Of a DNA stretch of 64,000 nucleotides, positions 47,611 through 59,359 are shown in pieces. A program made the position numbers and the translations under genes. The stretch comes from Leucogyrophana mollusca (lineage: Eukaryota > Basidiomycota > Agaricomycetes > Boletales), in assembly GCA_021014945.1 (NCBI GenBank), contig MU266400.1, positions 51,940-115,939 of the forward strand, in the 5' to 3' direction. The notes below the pieces were generated by a model. It had not been told where the DNA came from. It made no database searches and worked only from the letters and a program-made list of their open reading frames with translations. Numbering within the stretch: position 1 is the stretch's first letter; every line of letters starts with the position of its first letter.

Positions 47611-48660
47611 TCACATCATATTCCGAATCTCTCCGGTCCCTTGTTTCTCACAGAGCCTGCTATCGTCGTCAGTACTCGGCCAGTTTAATGCAGGCACGGG
47701 GCTCACATGGCGAGAGGCTCGGCTTTCCTTCGACAAAAGCTCATTCAAAGACCTGGCAATACTACCCACACACCCCTCCACCGCCGCCTTTTCATCGTCT
47801 CCTATTCTGGAGAGCAAGCGTCGGAAGCGGTCTGGATGCCATCGGAGTAGGGCGGTACGAATCCTTTCCTTCCGCGATTGACTCGATGAATGCACAGGCG
47901 ATAGCACGAAGGCGGCAATATCCTCTGTGCAGATTTCCTCGGCGCTTGTGGGCGGGACGAGGAGTGGCCAGGGAATCTCTTGGAAGGTAAGTGGCCCCGA
48001 CGATGTGGGAAGAGTGGCCCACCGGGACTCGTACGCAGACCATGCCTCGGCCATAGCTCTGTCCGCTTTAGCACGTTCTCTGCGCACTCTCTCCTTGGCT
48101 CTCTCAGCTTCTCGCATCCTCTCCTCTGCAATAGTTTGTCTCTCGCTGTCTCTGCGCTGTCGGACTCGTGCCTGAATGCGACGGATTTCGTCTTGGACTA
48201 CCCTGCTCTTCTCCTGCTCTCTTTCCTGCACTTTCCTCCGCAGTTCCTCCTCATGTCTCATCCACCTGTGCGCGTCTGCTTCGTACTCATACATTAACTC
48301 GTCCCACATTCTGCACCGGAATGCTTCCGTTTCTGTTGATTTCGTCCTTCGATGATTGGAGCGATCGGCCAACAAGACCTGCTCATTGACCCACCGCTCC
48401 GTCTTCAAGTTCTGCCTGTCATGCCTGATGGACTCCTGCTCTACTACCCATGCTTGTGTCTCCATCATATGCTTCCGCGGGGGAAAGTTCGTCCTTTCAT
48501 GCTCGGGGAGAGGATGGCGTGGTATAACGTGCCGCGACACAGGGAAAGGGGACGTGGACAGGTCGGCCGTTTTAGGGCGAGCAACGTGGTCATTTAAGCC
48601 TTGGAATCGATGTGGGCTAAGCGTGCGAGCTCGAGAACGATTTGCGAAAGGTGAATCCAT
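47611..48660 (-). CDS. NFKBIL1-like (I-kappa-B-like) C-terminal domain protein
   Basis: A single-exon gene of 349 residues. The N-terminal third is basic and disordered. The middle is a long charged coiled coil (EEELRRKVQEREQEKSRVV through ERMREAERAKERVRRERAK). The C-terminus reads WATLPTSSGPLTFQEIPWPL, FVLSPVHSSSQSRKERIRTA, then LLRWHPDRFRRLLSRI, ending EIRNMM. The IPWP, R..LLRWHPD and F..... layout matches the conserved C-terminus of NFKBIL1-like proteins, which are common in basidiomycetes and often single-exon. Molecular role unknown; no ankyrin repeats are visible here. Being intronless contrasts with nearly every neighbour. Confidence 0.65.
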   Translation of the reverse strand: MDSPFANRSRARTLSPHRFQGLNDHVARPKTADLSTSPFPVSRHVIPRHPLPEHERTNFPPRKHMMETQAWVVEQESIRHDRQNLKTERWVNEQVLLADRSNHRRTKSTETEAFRCRMWDELMYEYEADAHRWMRHEEELRRKVQEREQEKSRVVQDEIRRIQARVRQRRDSERQTIAEERMREAERAKERVRRERAKADRAMAEAWSAYESRWATLPTSSGPLTFQEIPWPLLVPPTSAEEICTEDIAAFVLSPVHSSSQSRKERIRTALLRWHPDRFRRLLSRIGDDEKAAVEGCVGSIARSLNELLSKESRASRHVSPVPALNWPSTDDDSRLCEKQGTGEIRNMM

Positions 48661-49058
48661 AACTCAGCTAGTGGACACGATAGTGGAAAGATAGGTCGTG
48701 AGCAGTGGGGGGTGGAGGTGAGATGCGATTTAATATATCCCTACCGTGTGCATTACCACCGCCTTGTCCTGGCGTGATAAACATGAAGCGAAGGATGGAT
48801 CACACAAGCTGGGGTATCTGTCGCATGCTGAGATACGTACGTCTGCCTCATTGCAAACACGCTCACTCCAGCGGCTCTGACACGTTTTGTTCAAGGCTCC
48901 CTAATTCGATTGATCAGATTCACTGCACCGCCAGCGCCACCAGCGAAGGTGTTCTACCGAGAGAAGTGACTTCGGCTGAGAGATATTAGCAAATGACGGG
49001 CACCGCACACAATACAACAGCGCGACAACTATACCACAAGAAAATCCATCCAAGCCAA
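48661..49058. other. Intergenic region
   Basis: 400 bp between the NFKBIL1-like start and the CK2-like stop, both minus strand. Nothing recognised. Confidence 0.5.
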
Positions 49059-50512
49059 TTACATAGAACAGAACCCCGAATCACTCATGTACTCCCCGGA
49101 GTCCCCTTTCATTGACGCCGCCTCGAGTCTTACAAGATCTGGGAAGTATGGCCATGAAACGAACGTGTCAAGCGGAGATAGTTGATGCTTACTGAAATAA
49201 GTATGGCCTTGAGCTTCCCGCGCTGTGGGCCGTTTCTGGTGATCGTATCGCAATAATTTATCGAGCAAGTCCAATGCCTCGGATGATGCGTATTGTTGGT
49301 TTTCCGGGGTAGCAAAGCGCGACCAGGGCTGCTTCGGATAACTAGGAGGAGGTCAATACGCAAAGATACGGGCAACCGACTTTGTCACTAACGCTTGAAG
49401 TAGGCTTTCCAAGTCAGTCTCAAACGGAATGTCGTAAGTCTTCAGGTAAGTGTCAAAGCAGTCCGTCCCTAGGACCTTCATGATTCTCAAGAGCTGGTCG
49501 TCGTTGTCAGAGCCGCGGAAGAAATGCTCTCTGCGAAATATCTAATGCGTGGATGGTTGGCCACCGAGTACACTATCTGGTGCATATGACGAAGCTTCAC
49601 TTACCATCGACGCAAGCATGCACCCTACGCTCCACATATCGAGGCTGTAATCATATTGCTTGTATCCCACAAGCAACTCGGGGGCTTTGTAGTATCGAGA
49701 GCCAACGCGGATATGATAGGCAGTTCCAGGATGATAAAACTCGGCGAGGCCCCAATCAATTAGCCGAAGCTGCGTGTATTCATTAGTTCAGCCACGACGA
49801 GACATTGCTGAGAAAAGCAAACCTTCCGATGGCGATGATCGATCATGACATTTCCGGGCTTGACATCGCGGTGCATAATTCCGCGAGAGTGTACAAAATC
49901 CAGAGCCTGAAAAGACGCGTGTCACGGACAGTCTTGGGTGGATGTGGTGAGGAATCAATTATTGGCATACCTTAAGAAGTTGGAAGGTATAGTATTTGAT
50001 GTCTACCTCGCTGAGGATGGGGAATAAGGATTTCCACTCCGTGTTGTCAACATGCTCCATGATGAGACTGTGATAGCGGGAAGAAGGGTCTTGAACGACG
50101 TCAAGCAGTGCCACAACGTTTGGACCACCAGTCAAGTTACGGAGGATCTTGACTTCACGTTTGATCTTCTTCGAGGCAACCGGCTTGAGAACCTTGATGA
50201 TGCATGTCTCTGCGTTCACCATATCCACTCCCTGGAACACCTGCATTGACCTGATGAGTGATTTGAATCCATGTTGCACAGAAGAATCTGTTCACCTCAG
50301 AGTACTTCCCTCCTCCGACGCGACCAACAATTTCATAACGTTCGGGAGAGCTCCACTCAATTCGGAAATTTTCTAAAGGACCCACTTATGTCAGAGAACT
50401 GTCGGAAAACGTGTGCCACACGAAAGACTGGTGGATGCGAGAGTACGAACTGACCATAATCGTACCACGAACGTCCGAGTTGAGCGTTTACGCCCGAGTA
50501 AGTGCGAGCCAT
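49059..50512 (-). CDS. Casein kinase II alpha-like protein kinase
   Basis: The first exon ([19 protein letters not shown]) joins in frame to [17 protein letters not shown], matching the CK2 alpha N-terminus 'YADVN..P..YWDYE'. Then GGGKYSEV (glycine loop), [19 protein letters not shown] with the ATP-binding and CK2-specific basic patch, [17 protein letters not shown] (catalytic loop), [13 protein letters not shown] (DWG instead of DFG, as in CK2), [30 protein letters not shown] and [17 protein letters not shown]. It ends [10 protein letters not shown]2 is a constitutive Ser/Thr kinase of nucleus and cytosol. It departs from the near-universal family at several spots (GRGKYSEV to [12 protein letters not shown] to KPGN, YFKGPE to YYKAPE), so it may be a divergent paralogue. 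Confidence 0.87.
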
Positions 50513-51161
50513 GGCCTGCCTGTTGATTTGGACAGCGACGAGGTCTTGTCGAGATTGTATTATGGAAAATATGGGAAAAAATGTGCGCCTAGGGCATTTA
50601 GGCTGGCTGGAAGAGATGGACAGCCTTTGGGGGTCGTGGTCACGGTTAGTCGCAAAGACTACAACCCGAATCGGTCAATGCCGGCGCATGAGGCGGCACT
50701 GGCGCCTCAGCCGCAATTCTCCTTGTGTATTCACGCTTGCCACAAGAGTGCTCAGAATTTATGTTGGCATGCCCAAGAAAAATCCATGCGTTCTCTCTCA
50801 TTGTTGTGGCAGATCCCAAGCAGATCCCACGACATGCTTCGTCGTTATGAGCCTAGCGCCAAGCTCCAAGCCAACAGGAATTTGTAGTGAAAACGCTACA
50901 CAGAATTGATTGCCCATGACGATCGATTGAAGCAGAATTATTAGTAGATCAAAGCCAATTGCACTAATGGTAGTTGAACGACATAGCAATGTCCATGAAG
51001 ACGTACAGCAAGTTGATTACACATAGGATGAGATGCGTGCAAATGAGAGCGAGCGATACCGATAGATCCAAAGAAAGACTATAGATAGGAGAGAAACTGT
51101 ACGTTTTGGTCAGCTTTGCTTGTAGGTCGAGCTCGAGGAGACTTACAAAATGAGCGAATTG
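50513..51161. other. Intergenic region
   Basis: 650 bp between the CK2-like start and the Sec7-protein stop. Overlapping plus-strand frames at 50411-50909 cover part of the CK2 promoter and show no motif. Confidence 0.45.
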
Positions 51162-54100
51162 TCATGAAGAGGGATCGGCGTGGTCAGGCGCCCCCACTTG
51201 CAGAAATGCCAAAACGAGTGCGATAGAGCTGTTTTGTTGACAGAACATTATCAGGTCTTTGCCCGACCACAGCCGGTCTTGTGACCGCAGCTGTGCTTCG
51301 TCATCTTGTTCATCGTCCTCGCTGGTATCAAATGGCTGAGGCAAAGAATTGCCATTCTGGTGCCCTTCCGATTCGTGCTTCCCTGGCCCATGTCGGTAAT
51401 ACATTCGGCTACGAGACTTTGAGCGTACGGGTTCCGAAGAAAGGCTAGGGGCAACGCGCCCAGACGGTTGCGTTCCCAAAGTATGATCCGTGGCCCCCCT
51501 AGAGTTGTCGCGGTTGTGGTTTGCAGAGGGAACTAGGCGCTGTAAAGCACTGCCCAGTTTCGAGGCGGAGGGAGTGGCAGTAAAAGAGTCTGGGCTGATG
51601 AGCGTCTCCTGTAACACCCGGAACGCTGTGTTGCTCGCGGCCTGATAGAACCTAGTTGTCTGTGGTGAAGACGATGTGGTAATCTTGGACGCAATAACGG
51701 CATTAGAGGATGTCTCGATCTCCCTCTTGAGCGAGATTGACCATTCATGACGAATGACTGGGTCAGCAACGCTGAACATATACTTCCTTTTGCGGCGATT
51801 GTGGTCCAAGAAGGCAACTTGAAAGGTGTTGCGCATGAAGGCGCGTTCCACGACAATGGGGCAGCTCTGTGGAAGTCCCATATACAACAGTGCATTCGGC
51901 CCAGAGCGCAGCATTGACATCATCTTGGGGCCGAATGACGTCCCCGTGATGCGGAAGGAAGCCTCCGAAGACTTCGCAAACGTCAGCACTGGGGGATCGA
52001 AAATCAAGTCTTGGCCAAAGAGCTGGATGCTGAACTGCGGGTCGGGTTGGGGGATGCGGAGGACGATAGGTTCTGATTGAACGCGGTGCGTGAGGCGTGG
52101 AGGAAGTGCACGCTTGATGGTGACCATGATCTCAGGAGGTCTGACGGAAGAGGTGACCCGAGCCTGTGATAACTTCTCCTTCCGGATGGAGTCATAAACA
52201 TCACCTAGCAGCTCGTCCGAGAGCAAAGCACGCTGGTCGTACTGCCGAAAAGCTTCAACAAAGTCTCTGGCGGTGACATTCCGTCTTGAAAATCCACTTT
52301 GACCAGCGTCTTGGGATATGCCTCCGTGCAGCACTTCATTGAGCTGAAGAATTGCTCTCCCAAAGCGGATCGCGAGGTCCCTGTCGTAAGCAATGCTTCC
52401 TGCGTTGGCTTCGTACCATCGACTGGCAAAGGAGTCCACAAGAACATCCAGCGGACTGAGGGAATGAGAAGGACGAGATGGAACGTTGACTGATTGGAGG
52501 AACAATCGCAGCGCCTTGTCAATCCGCAGACCCGTGAAGCCGAAAGAGTCAAGGTAGTATCTCAGCACGACGCGAGAAGTTCGCCGCGAGAGGTAATCCC
52601 CTAGGCGTGCTCTATCGAGCTCCGCTGTCTTGAATAGCAGAAGCGCCAAAACAGCTGGATCGTCGCGGCATCCCGACTTGGTGAAGAGCGTGGTTATCGC
52701 GTGGTCAGGATCAGAGGCGAACTGATGTACGAAAGTCTGGATAGCTGTGTTTCTTGGTGGGGCTGTCTTGCTCTGCGGCTCTTCGCGGTCATTACTGAAG
52801 CACACCTGACGCAGGAGAACGACATTCTTCACAACAAACTTCCGGTCCGAGGGATTGGGTTTAGCCACATCAAGGAGCGTGTCCGAGTCCTGAACGATCG
52901 GTTTTGCAATGACAAGGATGTCGCTGAACAGGAAAAGGAACCGATCCTTAACAGTGACACTGTTGACGACTTGCAGGACGGGAGATGCGAGCACGAGCTT
53001 GCGAGGGGGATCGTCGATGGCAGAAGCCCACATTGGGCTCCTGGGGCCACGTCCAAGCATCTCGTTCAGCCGCTCCAACACTATTGTGCCCTGAGTCGGG
53101 AAGTCCGAGTACTGTGACGAGGTGTTAGACGAAGACTCTGATGTTGTTTGGGGCGGGTAGTCAGATAGCGATGACCAGGGGTCTGGGGTCATTGGCTCGG
53201 GAGGTGACGGCACGATAGGGGGGCTATCCAAAGTCGTATATACAGATCCATTGCTGGGTTTGGCAATTTTGCTCGCGCGCGGCGTCTTCTGCACATCTTC
53301 GTTTAGTGAGCTCCTCCCATTCGTAGTTACTGGAGAGAGATCTTGTCCTTCGGCTGTAAGCTTCCCAAGAAGGGTACTGCCACTGGTACTCGTTGGCGTG
53401 CGAGACTTCTCTGACATTATCTCCTCCCAATCCGAGGTCAGGTCGTTTTCCTTCCGTAAACGCAGAAGGTCGGATAATGACGGTTTCTTCGATGCAACAG
53501 CAGGCCGAGATTCGATCGGGGAAGATATTGTCGAAATCGCAGGAGAAGAGGGAGACGACGGGAACAGTTTCTTCGCGCTCAGCCACTTTCTGACCCCTTC
53601 TCGGTTGGTCGGCAATGATTTGAGCAAGATAGACCCTGGTGACTGCGGAGACGAGGGTGTTGCTTCAAAATAGCCGGGATTAGAGGAAGAAGATGGAGAA
53701 CTAGAGAGGGGCGGTGAATTCAGGTTCTTGAACTTCGCTAGCAGGCGGGTGTCTGAGGCTTGATGCGAGAGTTTCCGATCCCGCGCCATCTCGGGCGAGT
53801 GTGATGGCGTGTTGCTAGACGAGCTGGAGGGCAGTGCAGGGAATTCGCTCTCGCCCCCGTGATGCGATAGAACGATATCGGGGGTCGACGACGACAGCGA
53901 CATCCCCCTGGCACGATTACGTTGCTCCTCAAGCTTCTTCATCCCAGGGAACGGGAAAAGCTTTGCGTGCTGGTACTTAGCGAGATCTGCCGTAGACGCG
54001 AGGGGTATGGGCGAAACACCTCCCCTCGGAGGCGTTTGGGGTGCCAAAGACAACATCGATGTAGATGCTGACGATGACTGCATGACCGATTGATGCCCTT

Positions 54101-56311
54101 GTGGGTAAGTGGACGAACTGAAGCTGTCGTTCTTATCCATCTTGGGGCTAGTCAAACTTGCACCGCTCTCACGACTGATGCTAGAGTCGGTATGTGTCCT
54201 TCGCTCCCTTGTCACGATGCTGTTCGTGCGCGATCGACGACCGCTGTTCGAGCCACTTCGTGTTAGAGCACCCTTCAACTTTTCCCAAGTGCTAGAGCCG
54301 CCATCACGCTTGGACGACATCTCGGCCGCCATCCCCCGCGGATCATCTAGTTCAAAATCCGTGGTTAGCGGCGAGCGATCGCTTTGAATGCGGGATGCGA
54401 CGGAAAGGCGCTGGGGGTATTGAGGGGAATCCGAATCATCACTTGCACGAGCCACAGATGCTGCATTGGACAACGTCGCTATCGAGGAAGGAGTCGGGGA
54501 AGTATAGGAAGGAGTCGGCTCGGGTGATGTCTCTGGTTCGACGACGAGATCCTTTGAGTCGGAGGATGGGCGAGGGGACGAAGTGTCAGTAGGGGGAGTG
54601 TAATCGTCCCTCGGTGATTCCGGAGGAGGATGGTCGTCCTCATCGTCCAATTGCTGCTCCACTTGTTGGTCCTCATCATCGTAATCCTCATCATGGATTG
54701 GCATCCGTGATTCAGTCACTGAAAAATTGGGGCGAGTTAATGCCACGAACCACACAGAGGCAAGTCCATCCACCGACCTATATCTGCCACCCAACTTATC
54801 TCGCGGTCAAATGCGTCGTGGTACGGAGAACGTCGGAAACTCTCGGCCGGGTATATAACTTCCTCTTCCTCGTCATCATCACGAGAAGGTTTCTCTTTCA
54901 ACGGCGTGGTGAACGGACTTGAAGGGAAAGCATCTTGTCTCGACGGCGTCCTCTGCGTGGCTGATAAATATACCGGCACACCAATGGCGTCGACAGGGGC
55001 AGAGTCAGTGGACGCGAAGGACGGAGCATCCGAGGAGTGCGGGATTCGCGGCGATGCCTCTGTGGGAGGGCGCTTTGGTGTCCCAGGCAATCCATAATAC
55101 GTCGACTGCGGCGGAATACGATCGCTCCTGTCCTCATCGTCTTGATCTTCGATGAGAATACTTCTTCGTTTCCGACGAGGTTGATCAAAGTGATTCAGAC
55201 CGACCGTACGTACAGGAGTGGCCTGACGACTTCCTGCTAGTGTGTCATTGAGATTAATGCTGGGACCATTGTGAGTCTGAATGGGAGTGGTTGATGCCGT
55301 TCGAGGCGGATCTATCATGGTATCTTGCAAGAATGGTAGCGGGGTTGGTGGGACATTAGGAGTGCTGCCCGACGTAGACATGACCTCAGACTCATCGGTC
55401 GTGGCTGGAGGGGGAGCGTTGGCCGAATTTCGAGCGGACCGTCTTCTCCGACGTTTCGGTGGAAGTACGACAGGTGGTTCTCTCTCCTCACCACCGCTGG
55501 TTCCTTCCCCATCTGCCTCCTTTATCCGTTCGTTTAGTCGCGTGAAAAGTAGTTTTCTGGCCGCGGAGCGCTCGCCGCCAGATACAGTGTTATTTCGACC
55601 GAGCTTTCCGGGCAATGGTGGTGGAGAAGTGGCTGGTGATGGGAAGGACGGATCATAAGATTCGGTACCTCCAGTGAGCTTTTGCATTGCCATCATTCGA
55701 GCTGCGGCACTGTTGGATCGGAACAAGCCCTTCTGTAAAGCCTCTAGAGTGGGGAGCATAGGTGTGGGTGGCGAAGTGCCAGGATACAATAGCGGAGATT
55801 CGGGAGACAAAAGAGTGGGAGACATAAGAAGACGAGATGTGGGTGAGCCCGAGAAATGTGATGGTATGGGTGCTACGACGGATGGAGCTGCTGGAAATAA
55901 GGATGGATGCGTTGGAGGTGAATCTTCTGGCGAAGAGTCATTGCTTGGCGTCATGGGGCTCTGGATGGGCGATTGGGTGGGTCTGAACTTTCCCCTAAGG
56001 TCTTTGGAGCCCCTTGACCGTGAGCGCGATCGGGAGCGGCGTTTACGTGCCGTCGTGGTTGGTTCAGGAGTACCTGGTTTTGCCTCTGGCTGCACATCTA
56101 TCTTTGATTCGCCAGCAGATGGTGTCTCAAGCGCCGGGTCTGGGTCTAGCACCTGCGATTCCTCGGGCTGAGTTTTCTCCCCTTCGCTAACGGCCTCTAC
56201 GTGCATGGGAGGGCGTCTTCCATCTTTCATGCGTGGCAACGAAGCGGCGCGTTTGAGCTTGGCGACTGCAACGGCGCGCTGTTCGGCCGCTGATGCCAGA
56301 TCATTGTCCAT
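51162..56311 (-). CDS. Large Sec7-PH domain protein (Arf-GEF-like)
   Basis: Two exons (54778-56311 and 51162-54718, 59-nt intron) give 1,696 residues; joining them reads SWVADIVTESRMPIHDED. It starts MDNDLASAAEQRAVAVAKLK. The first two thirds are disordered, Ser/Pro-rich with Arg/Ser tracts (RKRRSRSRSRSRGSK). Near the end, GTIVLERLNEMLGRGPRSP and VKDRFLFLFSDILVIAKP precede a Sec7 domain: LGDYLSRR, VLRYYLDSFGFTGLRIDKAL, VDSFASRWYEAN, YDRDLAIRFGRAILQLNEVL. A PH-like segment follows (ALLYMGLPQSCPIVVERAF, HEWSISLKREIE). Sec7 proteins load GTP on Arf GTPases. The loop that normally holds the catalytic Glu (LPGEAQ) here reads VNVPSRPSHSLSP, so activity is doubtful. Confidence 0.8.
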
Positions 56312-57951
56312 GGCAAGCGGGCGAGCAACGCCAGAGTGCTGCGGAAAGCGAGTCGAACCACTCGGTTACGCACGTCGTCATAAACATAAAGCCGTATACT
56401 CACCTGGGTTTACTGCTTCCCCGGACGCTAGGGTTACGCCTCAGTGGCGATTATAAGGTTCCAAAGCACAGATCTCTGCAACTGCTTCAGAATATTGATG
56501 CTAGCTTATAAGAAAGCGCACAATGCTCACCGTGGTGGTCGGGAAAGAAGAAGGTAACGAACCAACAACAAACGAGAGAAAGACTCTAGCTTCAAGAAAC
56601 CGAATGTGGCGGAGTAGACACGTGGCGAAAAAAAGTTCCGTCAATATGCCCCGACCCTCCGCTGTGGTTTGCACTGCACTGACAAGCACTTTTACAGAGA
56701 CTGCTATTATATGGACCCATACGCCCTAAATACATCCGCAAAGATACGCTGTATCCTCGCGTAGGCCTCGAGGATCAGCTGTCGAACACTGTGCACCCCC
56801 GCTTCAGATGGCGGCTGATGTGCTGAAACCGTCAGCCTGAGCGGTGAACTCGAACTCTCGTAAGTAACTCTGGCAGGTAGACGCATGTTCTGGTCTAAAC
56901 TGGTCGACAGCTCTCATGTTTTCTCCGGTGGATGTTGCCTCACGAGCCATAACGCCGCCAGCCACTGACGGGAGTTCCGCATCTACGACTTGAGGAGCTA
57001 ATATCCAACATTTCCCGCCGATCGATAAGGTGCAAAATTCATACAAGCATCATGTTTTTAATATTGCATTATCAGCATGCGTTCAGAGTCTTCAGACTCT
57101 TAAACATTCATGTTGCCAACGTGCTTCTTGCCTCCTTTTTTGTCCAGGAACCGCTGACCCTTGCTATTTTTGCCGGGCGCCCGAGCCTCTTTCGTTCTGC
57201 CGTTACCCGCCAAAAATCCCTGAAGCAATAACCTGGCCTGCGCATTGCCTGATCCCGTGACATCAGACGACGACTACCATCGTGTTCGTCGTTCACACTC
57301 GTTACGTCCGCATATCATGGGGCAAATGTCCGAACCTTGGTATAGGTGCTATCAAGTGCGAGAATATCCCCTGAAGGACTTATGTTACTGGGATGACCGC
57401 TTCTCGAAGTCTTCTCAGTGAATCTCCCGAGGAATGGAACAGACGGTCAATTCAGTTCCTAAACGCGTTGCGTCTTTCTATCCAGAGCTTATCTGTGACC
57501 ATAGCTAGTTAATTCTTCGGCAAAACATAATCTTGCATCGCCTTCCAGGACAGACGAGGCTACTCGAAACTTTCCCCCACGCGCGCGTATGCGGTGCCGC
57601 CTAAGCGCGACACTGCGCGGAGCTTCATGGTGTCTACGGTCCCGTCTGGTACCATCGTCCGTCATCACAGATTCTCTGACATGCGCTCGCTTGATAAGGC
57701 CTAGCATTAGCGTGTTCGTGATCTCATCAGAACCCGGCGGGCGAATATCATGCGCGTGGAAGAGCTTATGGGACGACACAATCAGAATAACGTACAGCTC
57801 AAATGATCAACGTACCCCGCACTCGAGACGTACGGCGCCCTCTCGAACCCATGGGGGCTTCGCGTCTATCTGGAGTGTAAAGTAACGACAACACCGAGGT
57901 TAAAGCGCCATACGATAGACGGGCAGCATCAATTAACTTACGCTGTTCGCC
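56312..57951. other. Gene-poor region
   Basis: 1.6 kb upstream of the Sec7 gene. Short frames on both strands (56523-56729, 56804-57046, 57489-57885) show no motif or splice consistency. The first few hundred bases are likely promoter and leader. Confidence 0.45.
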
Positions 57952-58212
57952 ATGGTCAACCCGCTTATACCCAGAAGTTGTGTTGGCGGCCTCCGTAAAG
58001 GGCTTGCTGATGATATTCGCGGCGAACTCTTGCAGCGCTACAATATTCTCCTTGGCATCCCTAGTCTTTTGGGAGAGAGCGAGGACGATACACTAATCAG
58101 TGGTGGGTTATGCGCGACCTGTGCAAGGACAGTACGTAAAATTAGATACGAAAGGGAGAAGGATGGATGCTGGACCATCGGGAAGCTACCGCGCCATAGC
58201 CAGACTGGTTAG
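57952..58212 (+). CDS. Weak candidate: fragment with CxxC and WxxxxLP tail
   Basis: An 86-codon frame ends GGLCATCARTVRKI, then GCWTIGKLPRHSQTG. Agaricomycete BTB-domain proteins often end with a C..C pair followed about 15 residues later by W..LP; this fits loosely. No BTB domain could be found upstream on this strand. It may be a relic or chance. Confidence 0.2.
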   Translation: MVNPLIPRSCVGGLRKGLADDIRGELLQRYNILLGIPSLLGESEDDTLISGGLCATCARTVRKIRYEREKDGCWTIGKLPRHSQTG

Positions 58213-58786
58213 CCTTTGATGTACTAATGAATCGATATGATCTGCGCAGTGCTTATGGCTCGCCTGAACAGGGCTAGGTTGTTTACCCCAGCCGAGGATG
58301 AGGTTGACACAAACGCAATGGGACGCGGGATGATTGTATTCGTGAGACGGTATATGTCCCTGCAGTACGGCGTTGGTCACACGTCCACCGTCTGTAAAGC
58401 GAAGGGCGAACCTCGATGGGGTTTCAGACATCTTCCATATCTTCCGGCCTTCCTGTTCTACTGGTTTCCACGATTCACTGAAATCTGTATTCCTTGCAAG
58501 GTTGAATGCCCAGGGTGGATTTGGGGCTTAAGTGAGTCTCAAAGAGGGGCGTGATGCGAATGGTAGGGATTTTGGGATTGCTTTCCCACTGGACGCCCTC
58601 GTCTTTGAAATAACGCTGAACTGAAAGTGTGCCAGAGGTTGGTCCCCACGGTTTTCTTCCCGAAAGGTGCTCGGGCCATCTCACTGCATTGTGGAGCAGA
58701 TCTTGACAGTTGCGCCCCATGTCGAAAGTGACGCCAGCAAACGATGTTCGTGGGATGACGGAACACCGGAGCTTGCCGTCAACCAA
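58186..58786 (-). CDS. Candidate hypothetical protein, unrecognised
   Basis: One frame reads KLRCSVIPRTSFAGVTFDMG, GRKPWGPTSGTLSVQRYF and ESNPKIPTIRITPLFE. A possible acceptor near 58525 leads to a second frame: PPWAFNLARNTDFSESWKP, EGRKIWKMSETPSRFALRFT and DGGRVTNAVLQGHIPSHEY, ending at 58186. Codon texture is protein-like over both, but no donor was placed with certainty and I know no matching family. It overlaps the weak plus-strand candidate by a few bases, so at most one may be real there. Confidence 0.27.
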
Positions 58787-59359
58787 TGGTAGCAGGCTTG
58801 CTAAGCAAGCCTCAGTGTCGATTCTTATTCTTTCTTATTCGGCTCAACTTCGCATTCACGGTTTTATGCATTCCAACTCTGGACAGCCTACGCCAGCCTA
58901 CGCCGCTGGGAAATAAAGTAGCATCATGAGGCAGATAGGTCATTGGTGCACAGTTCTACGCTGCACCACGGTCTGTCATCATAACGCTCTCCGCAATTCA
59001 TGCGCGAGCTGCTTAGATGGACCATTCGTTCCGTCATCCAGATATACTGTAATAGAAAACCTTTCGACAGACCTGGCGGGGCGGCGCAAAACTCTCCAAC
59101 ATCAACAATCATCCGCCATCCATGGCATCACGCGTCCGATATATATTACTTTCGGAGGCATTTTCGGGCGCATCGCTGGTGCAATGGATTTGGAGGATGC
59201 TTCATCTTCAGGCGTAAGTCGTTGATGACGGCACAATCAATGTCAACTCACCTTCATTCTCCCTACCGACTGCCTATGTCACGTATGACGGTACTTTACG
59301 CTTGGCGTAGATAAAGCGTCCATGACTGCGCGAGCCAACTTTTCCGCTAAATTACAATC
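58787..59359. other. Intergenic region
   Basis: Spacer and probable promoter of the first F-box gene. The bases just before its start (ATTACAATC, then ATG) closely match those before the second copy (AATACAATC, then ATG). Confidence 0.45.

Noticed and set aside
47574..48694. Plus-strand frames opposite the NFKBIL1-like gene
   Set aside because: The minus strand has one uninterrupted 349-codon frame with a recognisable C-terminus; the plus frames are fragments in all phases.
54718..54794. Reading the Sec7 region as two overlapping genes (51162-54794 and 54737-56311)
   Set aside because: A 59-nt GT-AG intron joins them in frame and removes both odd ends, giving one 1,696-residue protein.
55281..56171. 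Plus-strand frames of 125 and 165 codons
   Set aside because: Antisense shadows of the Ser/Pro-rich first exon of the Sec7 gene.
56341..56400. GGTTCGACTC-like B box on the minus strand
   Set aside because: No A box or cloverleaf upstream; lies in the leader of the Sec7 gene.
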